From Polyangiaceae bacterium (GTDB taxonomy: Bacteria; Myxococcota_A; Polyangia; Polyangiales; Polyangiaceae), in NCBI GenBank assembly GCA_016712345.1, contig JADJRH010000011.1, positions 3,410,001 to 3,474,000 on the forward strand: 64,000 nucleotides of DNA, given 5' to 3'. This document shows, piece after piece, positions 34,334 through 43,115 of the stretch (position 1 is the first letter of the stretch; every line of letters starts with the position of its first letter). The position numbers and the translations under genes are program-made. Below the pieces are notes generated by a model. The model was given only the letters and a program-made list of their open reading frames with translations. It had not been told where the DNA came from and searched no databases.

Positions 34334-35107
34334 TTAAAAATTCGTTCTTACCACGGGTAGGTTCACAGGCGCCTCCCCATCAAGTGCAACGCTCTTCCAT
34401 GCCCTAACGGTGGGAGCACGCGCCTCTCGCCGCTCGCAGCAAAGCGCCACCAAATGCTCATTTGAGCCGCGAAAAAGGGCGCAATTCCACCTGAAAGGGT
34501 CGTCTCCCAACGCCGGATCAATTGTCAAACATACTTGACTATCCGATGGGTAGGTATACCCAAATTGGTCAAGTGGAATGGCAAGCCCCATTCCCCTCGC
34601 TTTGATGTACGCTTCTTTAAGAGTCCAATACCAAAAAAATCGCTCGGCCTGCTCACTCGGCGGTAGACGCGCCAAGTCGGTCGCTTCAACAGAAGAAAAA
34701 TAACGAGGGGCAAGCTCAATTGGGGCCTTGCGCTTCACCCAATTTTCTGCATCTACCCCCACCCCTTCGCGAGCCACCGCCAGAACAATCAACCCATCGG
34801 TGTGTGAAAGATTAAATGACAGGGGAGGCGATGTTGTAGGGGCGTTGATGAGCATCGGGCGCCCATACGTGTTCGTATCAAATACCCAATGGGTAGGTTT
34901 TACCTGGTAATACGACGCGAGCACGGTGCGAACGAGCGCCCGCGTTACCACATACCGGTTTCGATCTCTCTGAAAGTAAAACCGCCGCTCTTTCTCGCGC
35001 TCTTCGGGGGACAAAATGGTTTGCCGGTAAACTTCCAACCTGTCGTCTGAAAATGTTTCCGCCCCCTCCACCAGCCGGAGGTGAACCTCTCCAGAGACGG
35101 GGAACAT
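34334..35107 (-). CDS. Sfp-type 4'-phosphopantetheinyl transferase
   Basis: A 257-residue enzyme from the ATG at 35107. The two Mg/CoA motifs are GVGVDAENW and FWYWTLKEAYIKARGMGL (pattern W-x-L-K-E-A-x-x-K-A), and the upstream 'PPLSFNLSHTDGL' is the third family motif. It activates carrier proteins of fatty acid, polyketide or non-ribosomal peptide synthesis by adding the phosphopantetheine arm. The length fits the Sfp (about 230) rather than AcpS (about 120) class. No synthase genes are in the window, so it probably serves clusters elsewhere. It ends 151 bases before the dehalogenase start and begins just 7 bases after metH. Confidence 0.88.
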   Translation of the reverse strand: MFPVSGEVHLRLVEGAETFSDDRLEVYRQTILSPEEREKERRFYFQRDRNRYVVTRALVRTVLASYYQVKPTHWVFDTNTYGRPMLINAPTTSPPLSFNLSHTDGLIVLAVAREGVGVDAENWVKRKAPIELAPRYFSSVEATDLARLPPSEQAERFFWYWTLKEAYIKARGMGLAIPLDQFGYTYPSDSQVCLTIDPALGDDPFRWNCALFRGSNEHLVALCCERREARAPTVRAWKSVALDGEAPVNLPVVRTNF

Positions 35108-35114
35108 ATTATTA

Positions 35115-38100
35115 TTATACGGAGGGGTCGTAGCCCAGGTTGGGTGAAAGCCAGCGCTCCACCTCGGCAAGACTCAACCCTTTCCTCACATGGTAGTCGA
35201 GCAATTGATCTTTATCGATCTTGCCAAGCGAGAAATAACGTGCTTCGGGATGCGCAAAATAAAGCCCGCTGACACTGGCAGCCGGCCACATTGCAAACGA
35301 CTCCGTTAGCCGAATGCCGATTTGACCTTCCACATCCAGTAACTTCCAGATCGTTTCTTTTTCAGTGTGGTCGGGACATGCCGGATAGCCGGGCGCAGGG
35401 CGAATGCCTCGATATTTTTCGGCAACGAGATCGTCTTTACTAAGTTGTTCAGCTTCACCGTATCCCCAATCACGGCGAGCGCGTTCGTGTAGATATTCCG
35501 CAAACGCTTCAGCCAGTCGATCAGCCAGCGCTTCGATCATGATCGCGCTGTAGTCATCGCCCTGAGCCTTCAGCTTTTCACACAACTCTTTCATTCCAAT
35601 GCCGGCTGTAACGGCAAACGCACCAATGTGATCGAGCGCGCCTGAATCTTTGGGTGCAACGTAGTCCGCCAGGCAACGGTAAGACTCCGACGACGCCTTT
35701 TGCGATTGCTGACGCAGAAAATGGAAGCGCGCGGCGGGATGTGTACGCTCGTTGTCCAAAAACACTTCAACATCGTCGCCCACAGAATTAGCTGCAAAGA
35801 TCCCGTACACACCTCGCGCGGTGAGAAGCGATTGTCTCGAAATGCGATCGAGCAACATCTGACCGTCGGCGAGCAGTTGCTTCGCCTGCTCACCGTAACG
35901 CTCATCTTCCAAAATCCGCGGGTAGACGCCTTTTAGTTCCCACGTGTGAAAAAACGGAGTCCAGTCGATATACGGCCGCAGGGTATCGATCGAAGCGTTG
36001 ACAATAATGGGCTTTCCAGGAGTGCGCGGCTCGGCCACTTCACTCTTGCCAAAGCTCAACTTGAGCGCCGATGCGCGCGCTTTTTCAATGGAGCAGAGCG
36101 GTTGTTTCGGTGCGGAATACCGAGCGCGAAGCGCGTCGTATTCTGAATCGAGCTGCCGCAAAAATTCTTTTCGACCATCGTCGCTGAGCAGGCTTGTCGC
36201 CGCGGGTACAGCTCGACTCGCATCGTGAACGTGAACAACCGCACCTTTATAATGAGGAGCAATTTTCACGGCGGTGTGAGCGCGACTTGTGGTGGCCCCT
36301 CCAATGAGCAAAGGGATTGTCCAGCCTTGACGCTGCATTTCACGCGCGACGTGCACCATCTCATCAAGGGAAGGTGTGATGAGTCCGCTCAACCCGATGA
36401 TGTCAACTTTTTCTAAACGCGCTCGTTCCAGAATTTTTTCACACGGGACCATGACGCCCATGTCAATCACTTCATAACCGTTACAGGCGAGCACCACGCC
36501 GACAATGTTTTTTCCAATGTCGTGAACGTCACCTTTTACCGTGGCGAGTAACACGCGACCCTGCGTTCGAGCGGCACCGCCCGCTGCAACAGTGGCTGCC
36601 TTTTCGGCCTCCATGTACGGAGTCAAATACGCGACGGCCTTTTTCATGACGCGCGCGCTTTTCACAACCTGGGGCAAAAACATTTTACCTGCCCCAAACA
36701 GATCACCGACCACACCCATCGCATCCATAAGAGGCCCTTCAATGACAGAAAGAGGTCTCCCCAATTTCTGTCGTGCCTCCTCGGTGTCGATCTCAACGAA
36801 TGTGTCGATGCCTTTTACAAGCGCGTGCGAAAGGCGCTCCTCTACCGTGCCGCGCCGCCATTCTTCCTCTTTCTTTTCTTGGCCCGATGTTCCAAGACTC
36901 AACGCTTTGAGTTTTTCACCCAGCTCCACCAATCGTTCTGTCGCATCGGCGCGTCGATTGAGAAGAACGTCGAGCACTCGTTCTTTCAACTCGGGATCGA
37001 TCTCTTCATACACTTCGAGCATGCCGGCGTTGACGATGCCCATGTCCAATCCTGCGGCGATCGCGTGGTAGAGAAACGCCGAGTGCATTGCTTCGCGCAC
37101 GGGATTGTTTCCGCGAAAGCTGAATGACACGTTTGAAATTCCGCCGCTTACTTTTGCGTGTGGAAGGTGTGTTTTGATCCAACGTGTCGCTTCAATAAAG
37201 TCGACCGCGTAGTTTGCGTGCTCTTCAATTCCAGTTCCGACAGTGAGCACGTTCGGATCAAAAATGATGTCTTCAGGATGAAATCCTTCTTCGATCAAGA
37301 TGTGGTAGGCGCGTTCGCAAATTCGAATTTTGTCGGAGTAAGAAGCGGCCTGTCCCTGCTCATCAAAAGCCATGACAACAGCACTCGCTCCGTACTTTTG
37401 GATAATGCGGGCGCTGCGGCGAAATGGCTCTTCTCCCTCTTTGAGAGAAATGCTGTTCACAATGCCTTTGCCCTGAAGACATTTGAGGCCGGCTTCGATC
37501 ACCTCCCATTTAGAAGAGTCGACCATGAGCGGGACGCGCGCAACTTCAGGTTCGCTCCCGATGAGTTGAAGAAAGCGCGTCATGGCCGACACGCCGTCAA
37601 TCATCCCTTCATCCATGCAAACGTCGATCACGTTTGCGCCGTTATCAACCTGTTGGCGCGCAACGCTCACAGCCTCTTCAAACTTGCCTTCCTTTATAAG
37701 TTTGGCGAAGCGCGGTGAGCCGGCAACATTGGTGCGCTCACCGACCATGATGAACACTCCCTGCTGCTGAGCAAACGGTTGTGAACCTGAAAGTGTGAGC
37801 GGACGAAACGACGACAATGAGGATGGTGCGGCGTGATCGGAAGGGCGCACCGAAAATGATCTTGGAGGTAGATTTTCTACCGCTTTTGCGATTGCCGCGA
37901 TGTGCTCGGGAGTTGTTCCACAACACCCGCCGGCAATGTTGACAAGACCGTCGCCGGCGAATTGTGCGATCGATTTCGCCATGTCGGCGGGTTCAAGATC
38001 AAACCCCGTTGGTGACATTGGATTGGGCAAGCCCGCGTTGGGATAACAGGAGATGGCAGTGGGAGCGTGCTCCGCAAGTTCTGACAAAAACGGATACATC

Positions 38101-38945
38101 AAGTCAGGACCGAGCGAGCAGTTGAGCCCCACGCTAAACGGCCTTGCATGCTCCACCGCGGTCCACAAAGCGCGCACGGTTTGAGCCGAAATCATTGTTT
38201 CACCGCCGCGCCCAACCGCGGCGGAAATCATCAGTGGAATGTCCACTCCAAGTTCTTTTTGCACCTCACTCACCGCCACAAGAGCCGCCTTGGCGTTGAG
38301 TGAATCGAAGATGGTTTCAACCAAAAGAAGATCGGATCCTCCTTCGATCAAAGCGCGGACTTGATGAGCGTACGCTCTCCTTACCTGATCAAAAGTGACA
38401 ACTCTAAAACCCGCGTCGTCTGCGTCGGGAGAGTTGGAAAGCGACACAGTGAGCGGCCCGATCGCCCCGGCGACAAACCGTTGTCGACCGTCCTGATTTG
38501 CAACCCGATCCGCCCACGTGCGACAGAGGCGAGCGCTCTCGAAATTGATCTCCCATGCGAGGTCTTTCAAAAACGGATCGTCGATAATCGACTCGTAAAA
38601 AGTGGGATCTTTTCTACCGCCGTGCTCTCGCGGATCGTCGACAAAGAGTTCACTCTGGGCAATGGTGGTAGCTCCAAAAGTGTTGGTTTCGATAATGTCG
38701 GCTCCCGCTTCCAAAAAGCGCCGATGGATGTCGCCGATCATTTTCGGTTGCGTGAGCGTGAACAGATCACCGTTGTTGAGTAGATCTTTTTTTGCATTCG
38801 CAAATCGTGCTCCGCGAATGTCGCTTTCCTTCATTCCATACGTTCGGATGGTGGTGCCCATAGCACCGTCAATCACGACAACTCTGTCTTGAAAGAGTTT
38901 GGAAAGCGCCGCGCGAACGGCTCCATAGTCACGTTGAGTGGACAC
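35115..38945 (-). CDS. metH: Cobalamin-dependent methionine synthase
   Basis: About 1276 residues, full length for MetH. Domains in order: homocysteine-binding barrel (IDGAMGTTIRTYG, zinc cysteines in GLNCSLGPD and GGCCGTTPEHI), pterin-binding barrel (MVGERTNVAGSPRF), cobalamin cap and Rossmann domain with the cobalt-binding histidine in DVHDIGKN, and the C-terminal activation domain with RPAPGYPACPDHTEK for S-adenosylmethionine. It makes methionine from homocysteine and methyltetrahydrofolate. I choose the GTG at 38945 (VSTQRDYGAVRAAL); this start overlaps the end of the ArsR-methyltransferase gene by 17 bases, implying a coupled operon. The longer frame upstream is inside that gene. Confidence 0.95.
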   Translation of the reverse strand: MSTQRDYGAVRAALSKLFQDRVVVIDGAMGTTIRTYGMKESDIRGARFANAKKDLLNNGDLFTLTQPKMIGDIHRRFLEAGADIIETNTFGATTIAQSELFVDDPREHGGRKDPTFYESIIDDPFLKDLAWEINFESARLCRTWADRVANQDGRQRFVAGAIGPLTVSLSNSPDADDAGFRVVTFDQVRRAYAHQVRALIEGGSDLLLVETIFDSLNAKAALVAVSEVQKELGVDIPLMISAAVGRGGETMISAQTVRALWTAVEHARPFSVGLNCSLGPDLMYPFLSELAEHAPTAISCYPNAGLPNPMSPTGFDLEPADMAKSIAQFAGDGLVNIAGGCCGTTPEHIAAIAKAVENLPPRSFSVRPSDHAAPSSLSSFRPLTLSGSQPFAQQQGVFIMVGERTNVAGSPRFAKLIKEGKFEEAVSVARQQVDNGANVIDVCMDEGMIDGVSAMTRFLQLIGSEPEVARVPLMVDSSKWEVIEAGLKCLQGKGIVNSISLKEGEEPFRRSARIIQKYGASAVVMAFDEQGQAASYSDKIRICERAYHILIEEGFHPEDIIFDPNVLTVGTGIEEHANYAVDFIEATRWIKTHLPHAKVSGGISNVSFSFRGNNPVREAMHSAFLYHAIAAGLDMGIVNAGMLEVYEEIDPELKERVLDVLLNRRADATERLVELGEKLKALSLGTSGQEKKEEEWRRGTVEERLSHALVKGIDTFVEIDTEEARQKLGRPLSVIEGPLMDAMGVVGDLFGAGKMFLPQVVKSARVMKKAVAYLTPYMEAEKAATVAAGGAARTQGRVLLATVKGDVHDIGKNIVGVVLACNGYEVIDMGVMVPCEKILERARLEKVDIIGLSGLITPSLDEMVHVAREMQRQGWTIPLLIGGATTSRAHTAVKIAPHYKGAVVHVHDASRAVPAATSLLSDDGRKEFLRQLDSEYDALRARYSAPKQPLCSIEKARASALKLSFGKSEVAEPRTPGKPIIVNASIDTLRPYIDWTPFFHTWELKGVYPRILEDERYGEQAKQLLADGQMLLDRISRQSLLTARGVYGIFAANSVGDDVEVFLDNERTHPAARFHFLRQQSQKASSESYRCLADYVAPKDSGALDHIGAFAVTAGIGMKELCEKLKAQGDDYSAIMIEALADRLAEAFAEYLHERARRDWGYGEAEQLSKDDLVAEKYRGIRPAPGYPACPDHTEKETIWKLLDVEGQIGIRLTESFAMWPAASVSGLYFAHPEARYFSLGKIDKDQLLDYHVRKGLSLAEVERWLSPNLGYDPSV

Positions 38946-39939
38946 GATCAGACCTACCTTTTGTACTTTTTGAAACCTTGTTCGCGACAGCTCCACTGGA
39001 GCTTTTTGAGCCTTGTTTTTGAGGCTTTTCTGCAACGGCAAGCACAACAGAAAAGTGCGGTTTTTTCGACTCGCGACACGCGACCAAACACTCGCTCACG
39101 CTGAACCCCGCGCGCGTCAACATGCCGCGCAGCGCGCGGGGAGAAAACCCGGCGCGAACTTCTCCATACGGTGCGGTGATCTCCTCGTGGGGATGTTCGT
39201 CGAGCGACAACACCACAACACGTCCACCCGATCGCAACACACGAAATGTCTCATCGAACACTTGGGCAGGCTGTTCGGCATAGGTCAGAGTATGAAACAG
39301 AATGGCAACATCAAACGTGGCCGGCCGAAACGGAAGATCAGATGCGTCGGCGACCAACGCGTGAACGTGTGGATCCTTACGAAACCGGTGTTTTGCCGCT
39401 TCGATCATGCGCGCGCTTGTATCAATACAAGTGAGCGATTTGCATCGTGCGGCAAAGAGCGATGCTGCCGCACCGTCACCCGATCCGACATCAAGCACGT
39501 CACCCAAATCGAGAAGACCGGCAAGCCCGGTGGCGAGTGACTGCCAAGTTCTACCAGGCGAATAATGACGCTCCATCTGTCCAGCGAAAGACTCCGGCAG
39601 CAGACCTTTGCGTTCAGCGTCAAGCTCCCTGAGGCGAACACGATCGGCGTTGAGAACCGGATCGTCGCTCTGTAACGCTTCGGTCAGTAGAGCTTTGGCG
39701 GAAGGCGCCATGGACTCCATGGAAAGCCCATAAAACGCGTGCAATCCATCACGCCTGTCCCGCACCAATCCGGCGTCGCGCAATCGACCGAGATGAGTCG
39801 ACACGCGCGACTGCGCTATGCCCGTTAGGCGCACCAGGTCTGTGACACAAAGCTCCCGCTCGTGAAGTAGAGCGCACAACCGAAGGCGACTTTCATCGCC
39901 CAGAAGGGAGAGCGTTTCTGCGTAATGGGTGAGGTTCAT
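38929..39939 (-). CDS. ArsR-type regulator fused to SAM-dependent methyltransferase domain (SahR-like)
   Basis: A 336-residue fusion. The N-terminus (about 1-85) is an ArsR winged helix (LCALLHERELCVTDLVRLTG, SRVSTHLGRLRDAGLV). The C-terminus (about 130-300) is a class I methyltransferase fold with the SAM-loop DVLDVGSGDGAAAS and the acidic 'CIDTSARMIEAAKHRF'. This architecture and location, overlapping metH, match SahR, a known repressor of methionine-cycle genes that senses S-adenosylhomocysteine in proteobacteria. The methyltransferase-like domain may therefore be a ligand sensor rather than an enzyme. ATG start at 39939. Confidence 0.8.
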   Translation of the reverse strand: MNLTHYAETLSLLGDESRLRLCALLHERELCVTDLVRLTGIAQSRVSTHLGRLRDAGLVRDRRDGLHAFYGLSMESMAPSAKALLTEALQSDDPVLNADRVRLRELDAERKGLLPESFAGQMERHYSPGRTWQSLATGLAGLLDLGDVLDVGSGDGAAASLFAARCKSLTCIDTSARMIEAAKHRFRKDPHVHALVADASDLPFRPATFDVAILFHTLTYAEQPAQVFDETFRVLRSGGRVVVLSLDEHPHEEITAPYGEVRAGFSPRALRGMLTRAGFSVSECLVACRESKKPHFSVVLAVAEKPQKQGSKSSSGAVANKVSKSTKGRSDRVHST

Positions 39940-39952
39940 TCATCACTATATT

Positions 39953-39966
39953 CGGATAGACGGATA
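39953..39966. promoter_or_regulatory. Candidate operator: CGGATA direct repeat upstream of the SahR-like/metH operon
   Basis: CGGATA occurs at 39953-39958 and again at 39961-39966, 14 bases upstream of the regulator's ATG. ArsR-family regulators often bind their own promoters. Inference from position and repetition only. Confidence 0.3.
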
Positions 39967-40249
39967 CAGTTCTTGAAAGTTTGATCGAACGGCTGCGCGC
40001 GTCAAGTGGAAGAACAGAACTCGACCGACAAATGAACAAAAATGCCTATAAATCGTGGTTGAATTGATCAGGAAGAAGCGTGCGCCATCGCCCCTGACCG
40101 AGCGCGTTTACGAACTTTATGGGCCTACCCGACTCGCGGATCGCGAGAGCCAAAGCGCGGGAGAGGTGCCCGCCGACGGTAGAGTCACCACAACGTTTCA
40201 GGCGACGCGGAGAGAAGCGCGCGGAGCCGTACGGTAGAAAAAGGAAAAA
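39967..40249. other. Upstream region of the metH operon, no confident gene
   Basis: An open frame from the GTG at 40055 (60 residues) exists but has no ribosome-binding site and no family resemblance. The region should contain the promoter of the SahR-like/metH operon (left part) and the end of the transcript from the downstream minus-strand gene (right part). I saw no cobalamin riboswitch features. Confidence 0.5.
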
Positions 40250-40273
40250 AAGGCCGGTGTTACCACCGGCCTT
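40243..40273 (-). terminator. Rho-independent terminator of the first Lys/Ala-rich gene
   Basis: On the minus strand, AAGGCCGGTG (40273-40264), loop GTAA, CACCGGCCTT (40259-40250) is followed by a further run of T residues (40249-40243 on the opposite strand is A-rich). A 10-bp perfect stem plus T-run is a classical intrinsic terminator. It lies 24 bases beyond the gene's stop codon. Confidence 0.85.
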
Positions 40274-40296
40274 CTCAACAGGTTAGAGTTTAATGA

Positions 40297-40746
40297 TCAG
40301 GCCAAAATCGCCTTCTTCACGCGGGCGCGAACCTTGGCGAGAAGCTCTTCCGCGGTGCTGAGACCGAGGTCGAGAACGAGGTCGACAAACTTCTCTTCAG
40401 AGGCGCGCGACACGGCAGCCTTGGGGGCGGCGGCAACGGCGGCGGGGGCGTCTGCAGCGGGCTTGGCGGCGGCTTTACGGCCGGGGCCACGCTTGGCAGG
40501 GCCCTTCTTGGGGGCAGCGGCCTTCTTGGCGGCAGGCTTGGCAGCGGCGGGCTTGGCAGCGGCGGGGGCGCCACCCTTCTTGGCCGCGAGACGCTCGTTT
40601 GAACGAAGCTTGTAAACATAAGCCTCGCTCAACGTGATTCCTGCCTCTTTCGCTTTCGCCACAACGTCCTTTGCGGGGACGCCGGCGAGGCCGCGAATGA
40701 AGTCTGCTTTGGATGAATCGCTCTTGGTAGATTTGTTGTTATCCAT
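40297..40746 (-). CDS. Lys/Ala-rich candidate DNA-binding protein, paralogue A
   Basis: A 149-residue basic protein in three parts. Residues about 13-55 form a conserved small helical module (SKADFIRGLAGVPAKDVVAK, then KEAGITLSEAYVYKLRSNER) that resembles a short helix-turn-helix. The middle (about 56-110) is almost only Ala, Lys, Pro and Gly, like histone H1 tails. The C-terminus (about 115-149) is an acidic-amphipathic helix segment (EEKFVDLVLDLGLSTAEELL). A nucleoid-associated or regulatory DNA-binding role is inferred. A paralogue lies at 41092-41538. The strong terminator after it suggests high expression. Confidence 0.7.
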   Translation of the reverse strand: MDNNKSTKSDSSKADFIRGLAGVPAKDVVAKAKEAGITLSEAYVYKLRSNERLAAKKGGAPAAAKPAAAKPAAKKAAAPKKGPAKRGPGRKAAAKPAADAPAAVAAAPKAAVSRASEEKFVDLVLDLGLSTAEELLAKVRARVKKAILA

Positions 40747-41091
40747 GGTTGGTGCTTCACACCATAGCTGCTTTCCCGTCCAGGAGAAAGCACAACTTTC
40801 GATTCATCTGTTCATTGTTCAAATGACCATGGATAGTAAGGGGTTTCTGACTCTTTTTCCTCCCCTTGGGAAGGTTTGGAGAGTCGATAGAACCTGTATG
40901 ACGAGTAGGATTTTCCACGGCCGGGTAGAAGCGCGGATGCGCAAAAACAAGCGCGGCTGTGATGTCGAACAAGAAAGTTCGAGTCACCGGACGAGCTGAA
41001 TGTGGCGGAAGATCTTGTATGGAGTACACACGATGGGAGGCGAAAAAGTTGACCGAGGGCAGGTCAGCCTCCCATCGCGGTAGTGGAAAGG
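40747..41091. other. Intergenic region between the two Lys/Ala-rich paralogues
   Basis: 345 bases with no convincing gene. It should hold the promoter of paralogue A (right next to 40747) and the transcript end of paralogue B. A GGGTAGA word (40923-40929) and the long inverted repeat at 41031-41077 lie here. Confidence 0.6.
41031..41077. repeat. Long inverted repeat downstream of paralogue B, possible terminator
   Basis: CGATGGGAGGC (41031-41041) pairs perfectly with GCCTCCCATCG (41067-41077), an 11-bp stem. Inside the 25-base loop a second TGACC/GGTCA stem can form. It begins 15 bases beyond the stop codon of paralogue B. No T-run follows on the minus strand, so transcript stabilisation is as likely as termination. 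Confidence 0.55.
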
Positions 41092-41538
41092 CTAGCGGAG
41101 GCTGACGCTCTTCGCGCGCGACCGAACCTTTGCGAAAAGCTCTTCTGAAGTGGCAATACCAAGTTCGAGAACGAGGTCGACAAACTTCTCTTCGTTGGTT
41201 TTTCCACCCGAACGCGCCGGGGCTGCGGGAGCTGCGGCCGGGGTTTCCACTTTCGGAGCGGCGGCCTTTGCAGCACCCTTCTTGGCAGGCGCCTTGGCAG
41301 CGCGCTTCTTGGGCGCGGCAGCCTTTTTGGCAGCTGCTTTGGGAGCGGCATTGCCACGCTTCGCGGCAAGACGTTCGTTGGAGCGAAGCTTGTACACGTA
41401 CGCCTCGCTCAGGGTGATTCCAGCTTCTTTGGCCTTCGCTACAACTTCTTTTGCAGGGGCGCTGCCCAGGCTGCGGATGAAGTCGGCTTTCGACACGCCG
41501 GAGTCAGAACCTTCTTTGTTAGCTTCCATGTTTTTCAT
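41092..41538 (-). CDS. Lys/Ala-rich candidate DNA-binding protein, paralogue B
   Basis: A 148-residue paralogue of the gene at 40297-40746. The small helical module is nearly identical (VVAKAKEAGITLSEAYVYKL). The Ala/Lys-rich middle has diverged in order but not in composition, and the C-terminal helix is conserved (EEKFVDLVLELGIATSEELF). This pattern, conserved ends with a drifting basic middle, is what a DNA-coating protein would show. ATG at 41538; an in-frame ATG at 41529 is an alternative. Confidence 0.7.
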   Translation of the reverse strand: MKNMEANKEGSDSGVSKADFIRSLGSAPAKEVVAKAKEAGITLSEAYVYKLRSNERLAAKRGNAAPKAAAKKAAAPKKRAAKAPAKKGAAKAAAPKVETPAAAPAAPARSGGKTNEEKFVDLVLELGIATSEELFAKVRSRAKSVSLR

Positions 41539-41659
41539 ACCTCAACCGAGTTTCGGTTTTGTTTTTGATGAAGGAGTGATTGGTGTCCGCACGTCGTCGG
41601 GGCACATCGTCGGTCAGACGGGATTACCGAGCGGCGGGACAAGTTCCACTCCTCACCTA

Positions 41660-42868
41660 TCAGTTTGCTTGGCAGGTCGCAAACTCTGTCTGACATGCCG
41701 ACAGCGGATTGTCTTTGAGGAACAGGCAACGCAGGGCATCTGAAACGACTTTTGACTTTTCAGGTGCCGAATCGAGAACACATTTTGTGATCTCCTCAAA
41801 CACCTTTTCACCATTGAGGGCGCCCTGCACGCACGTCATGGTTTCTTTGCAAGTCTTGGTGCCGTTACCAACCCACTCGCCTCCAAAATTATTCACCACC
41901 GTGCCATCGTCGAGCACCGCCGAGCAACCTGAAGTGGTGGGATCGGCCGGGTAGTACGATCCGATCGCCATGCACATTTCGTCGGTGGAACGTGGACCTT
42001 GGAACACGTCGTTGGCCGCCGGATTGTTGTAATCGCAGTGGTAGTCGAGCACGCTGCCCTTGGCGATCTTCTTTCCTTCGCCGAGGTCGAGCACCGGAAC
42101 ACCTTCCCAGAGATCGTTTTTGTAAAACGCGTTTTGTCCTGCAACAGTCGCCTCGTATCCAACGCCACGCCGATGCATGTGCGACTGGAAATTGGTGAGC
42201 GTGATGTCTTCGTTGATGGAACATCGCATGCGTGCGCGCGACTCAGATCCGGCCAGAACCGCGATGAACGGATTATAGTAAAAGATGATGTCGCCTTCGT
42301 GTTCGACCTGACTTTCGGGGATTGTGTAAAGGTTGATCCTCACCTCAGGCTCCAAGTCTTCAGACGATGCGTTGACGTAGTGCGCGTTCATGAGGAGCAC
42401 CGCGTCGCTGTGCACTCGCATCGCAACGTTCTCTGGAAATTTTAGAATGGAGCCACCGTCGGCATTTTGTGATCCGCCGACCAACTTTGTAACGCTCCAC
42501 CCGTTCGTGGCACCGTCGGAGCAGTCAAACACTCCGCTCGTATCGACCTTGGTGCCGTTTGTCTTTTCAGTTGGAATTTCTGAGTACGACGTTTCGTACA
42601 GGAGGAAGTGATGGCTCCCCGGAGTGAAGCGAACTTCATCGCGCTGCACCAAAAGATCGACGGCGGGAGCTTTCACGAAGAGACATTTTTCAGATTCCGT
42701 TCCCGCTTCGATCTTCACCGTCATTTTAAACTGCACTCCTTTGCCTTCGGCGGGCGGAGCCAAAAGTTCATCTGACGGGTTCGGGTCCGTGTCGACACTT
42801 TCAGAAGTGCACGACACGAGAAGCAGTGGAGCGAGGACAAAGGCAAGATGGGAGGGTTTGGTTTGCAT
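41660..42868 (-). CDS. PHM-like copper monooxygenase-type lipoprotein
   Basis: From the ATG at 42868 the protein has 402 residues with signal KPSHLAFVLAPLLLVSC and an Asp/Pro linker. The body resembles copper type II ascorbate-dependent monooxygenases (PHM/DBH): a His-His pair in FTPGSHHFLLYE, LMNAHYVNAS for the second copper, and TNFQSHMHRRGVGYEA with its H-x-H site. Several paired cysteines (for example TSGCSAV, KTCKETMTC) suggest an exported protein. Eukaryotic members hydroxylate peptides or amines; bacterial ones are little studied. An upstream in-frame ATG at 42910 is possible, but the one at 42868 gives a proper signal. Confidence 0.75.
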   Translation of the reverse strand: MQTKPSHLAFVLAPLLLVSCTSESVDTDPNPSDELLAPPAEGKGVQFKMTVKIEAGTESEKCLFVKAPAVDLLVQRDEVRFTPGSHHFLLYETSYSEIPTEKTNGTKVDTSGVFDCSDGATNGWSVTKLVGGSQNADGGSILKFPENVAMRVHSDAVLLMNAHYVNASSEDLEPEVRINLYTIPESQVEHEGDIIFYYNPFIAVLAGSESRARMRCSINEDITLTNFQSHMHRRGVGYEATVAGQNAFYKNDLWEGVPVLDLGEGKKIAKGSVLDYHCDYNNPAANDVFQGPRSTDEMCMAIGSYYPADPTTSGCSAVLDDGTVVNNFGGEWVGNGTKTCKETMTCVQGALNGEKVFEEITKCVLDSAPEKSKVVSDALRCLFLKDNPLSACQTEFATCQAN

Positions 42869-43115
42869 ACCGAGGTTACTCTGAGGGGTGGTGGTGTTTG
42901 ATTGGGGCATGCGAAACTCCGAACGCGGCCGGTGGGCACGTTCGTCGAACGCGCAGTAGAGGTACGTGCGTCCTAGCGCGTACTGAAAAAATCTCAAGGG
43001 GCACTGTCACGTCAAAACGTTTCTTTACGGTCGCGCGCAGGGACACGCGGCACGCTGAAGTGTGCGCAAGCGTCGCTGTTGAGTCTTCCCACCTGCAAGG
43101 CGCACAATACAAATC

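Noticed and set aside
39940..40054. Cobalamin riboswitch upstream of the metH operon
   Set aside because: I found no B12-box-like word or suitable long structured leader; the SahR-like regulator offers a simpler control.
40055..40237. 60-residue GTG-started frame
   Set aside because: No ribosome-binding site, no family resemblance, and the terminator after it is oriented for the minus-strand gene.
40334..40615. Ala-rich plus-strand frame
   Set aside because: It is the antisense of the Lys/Ala-rich coding stretch; low complexity keeps all frames open.
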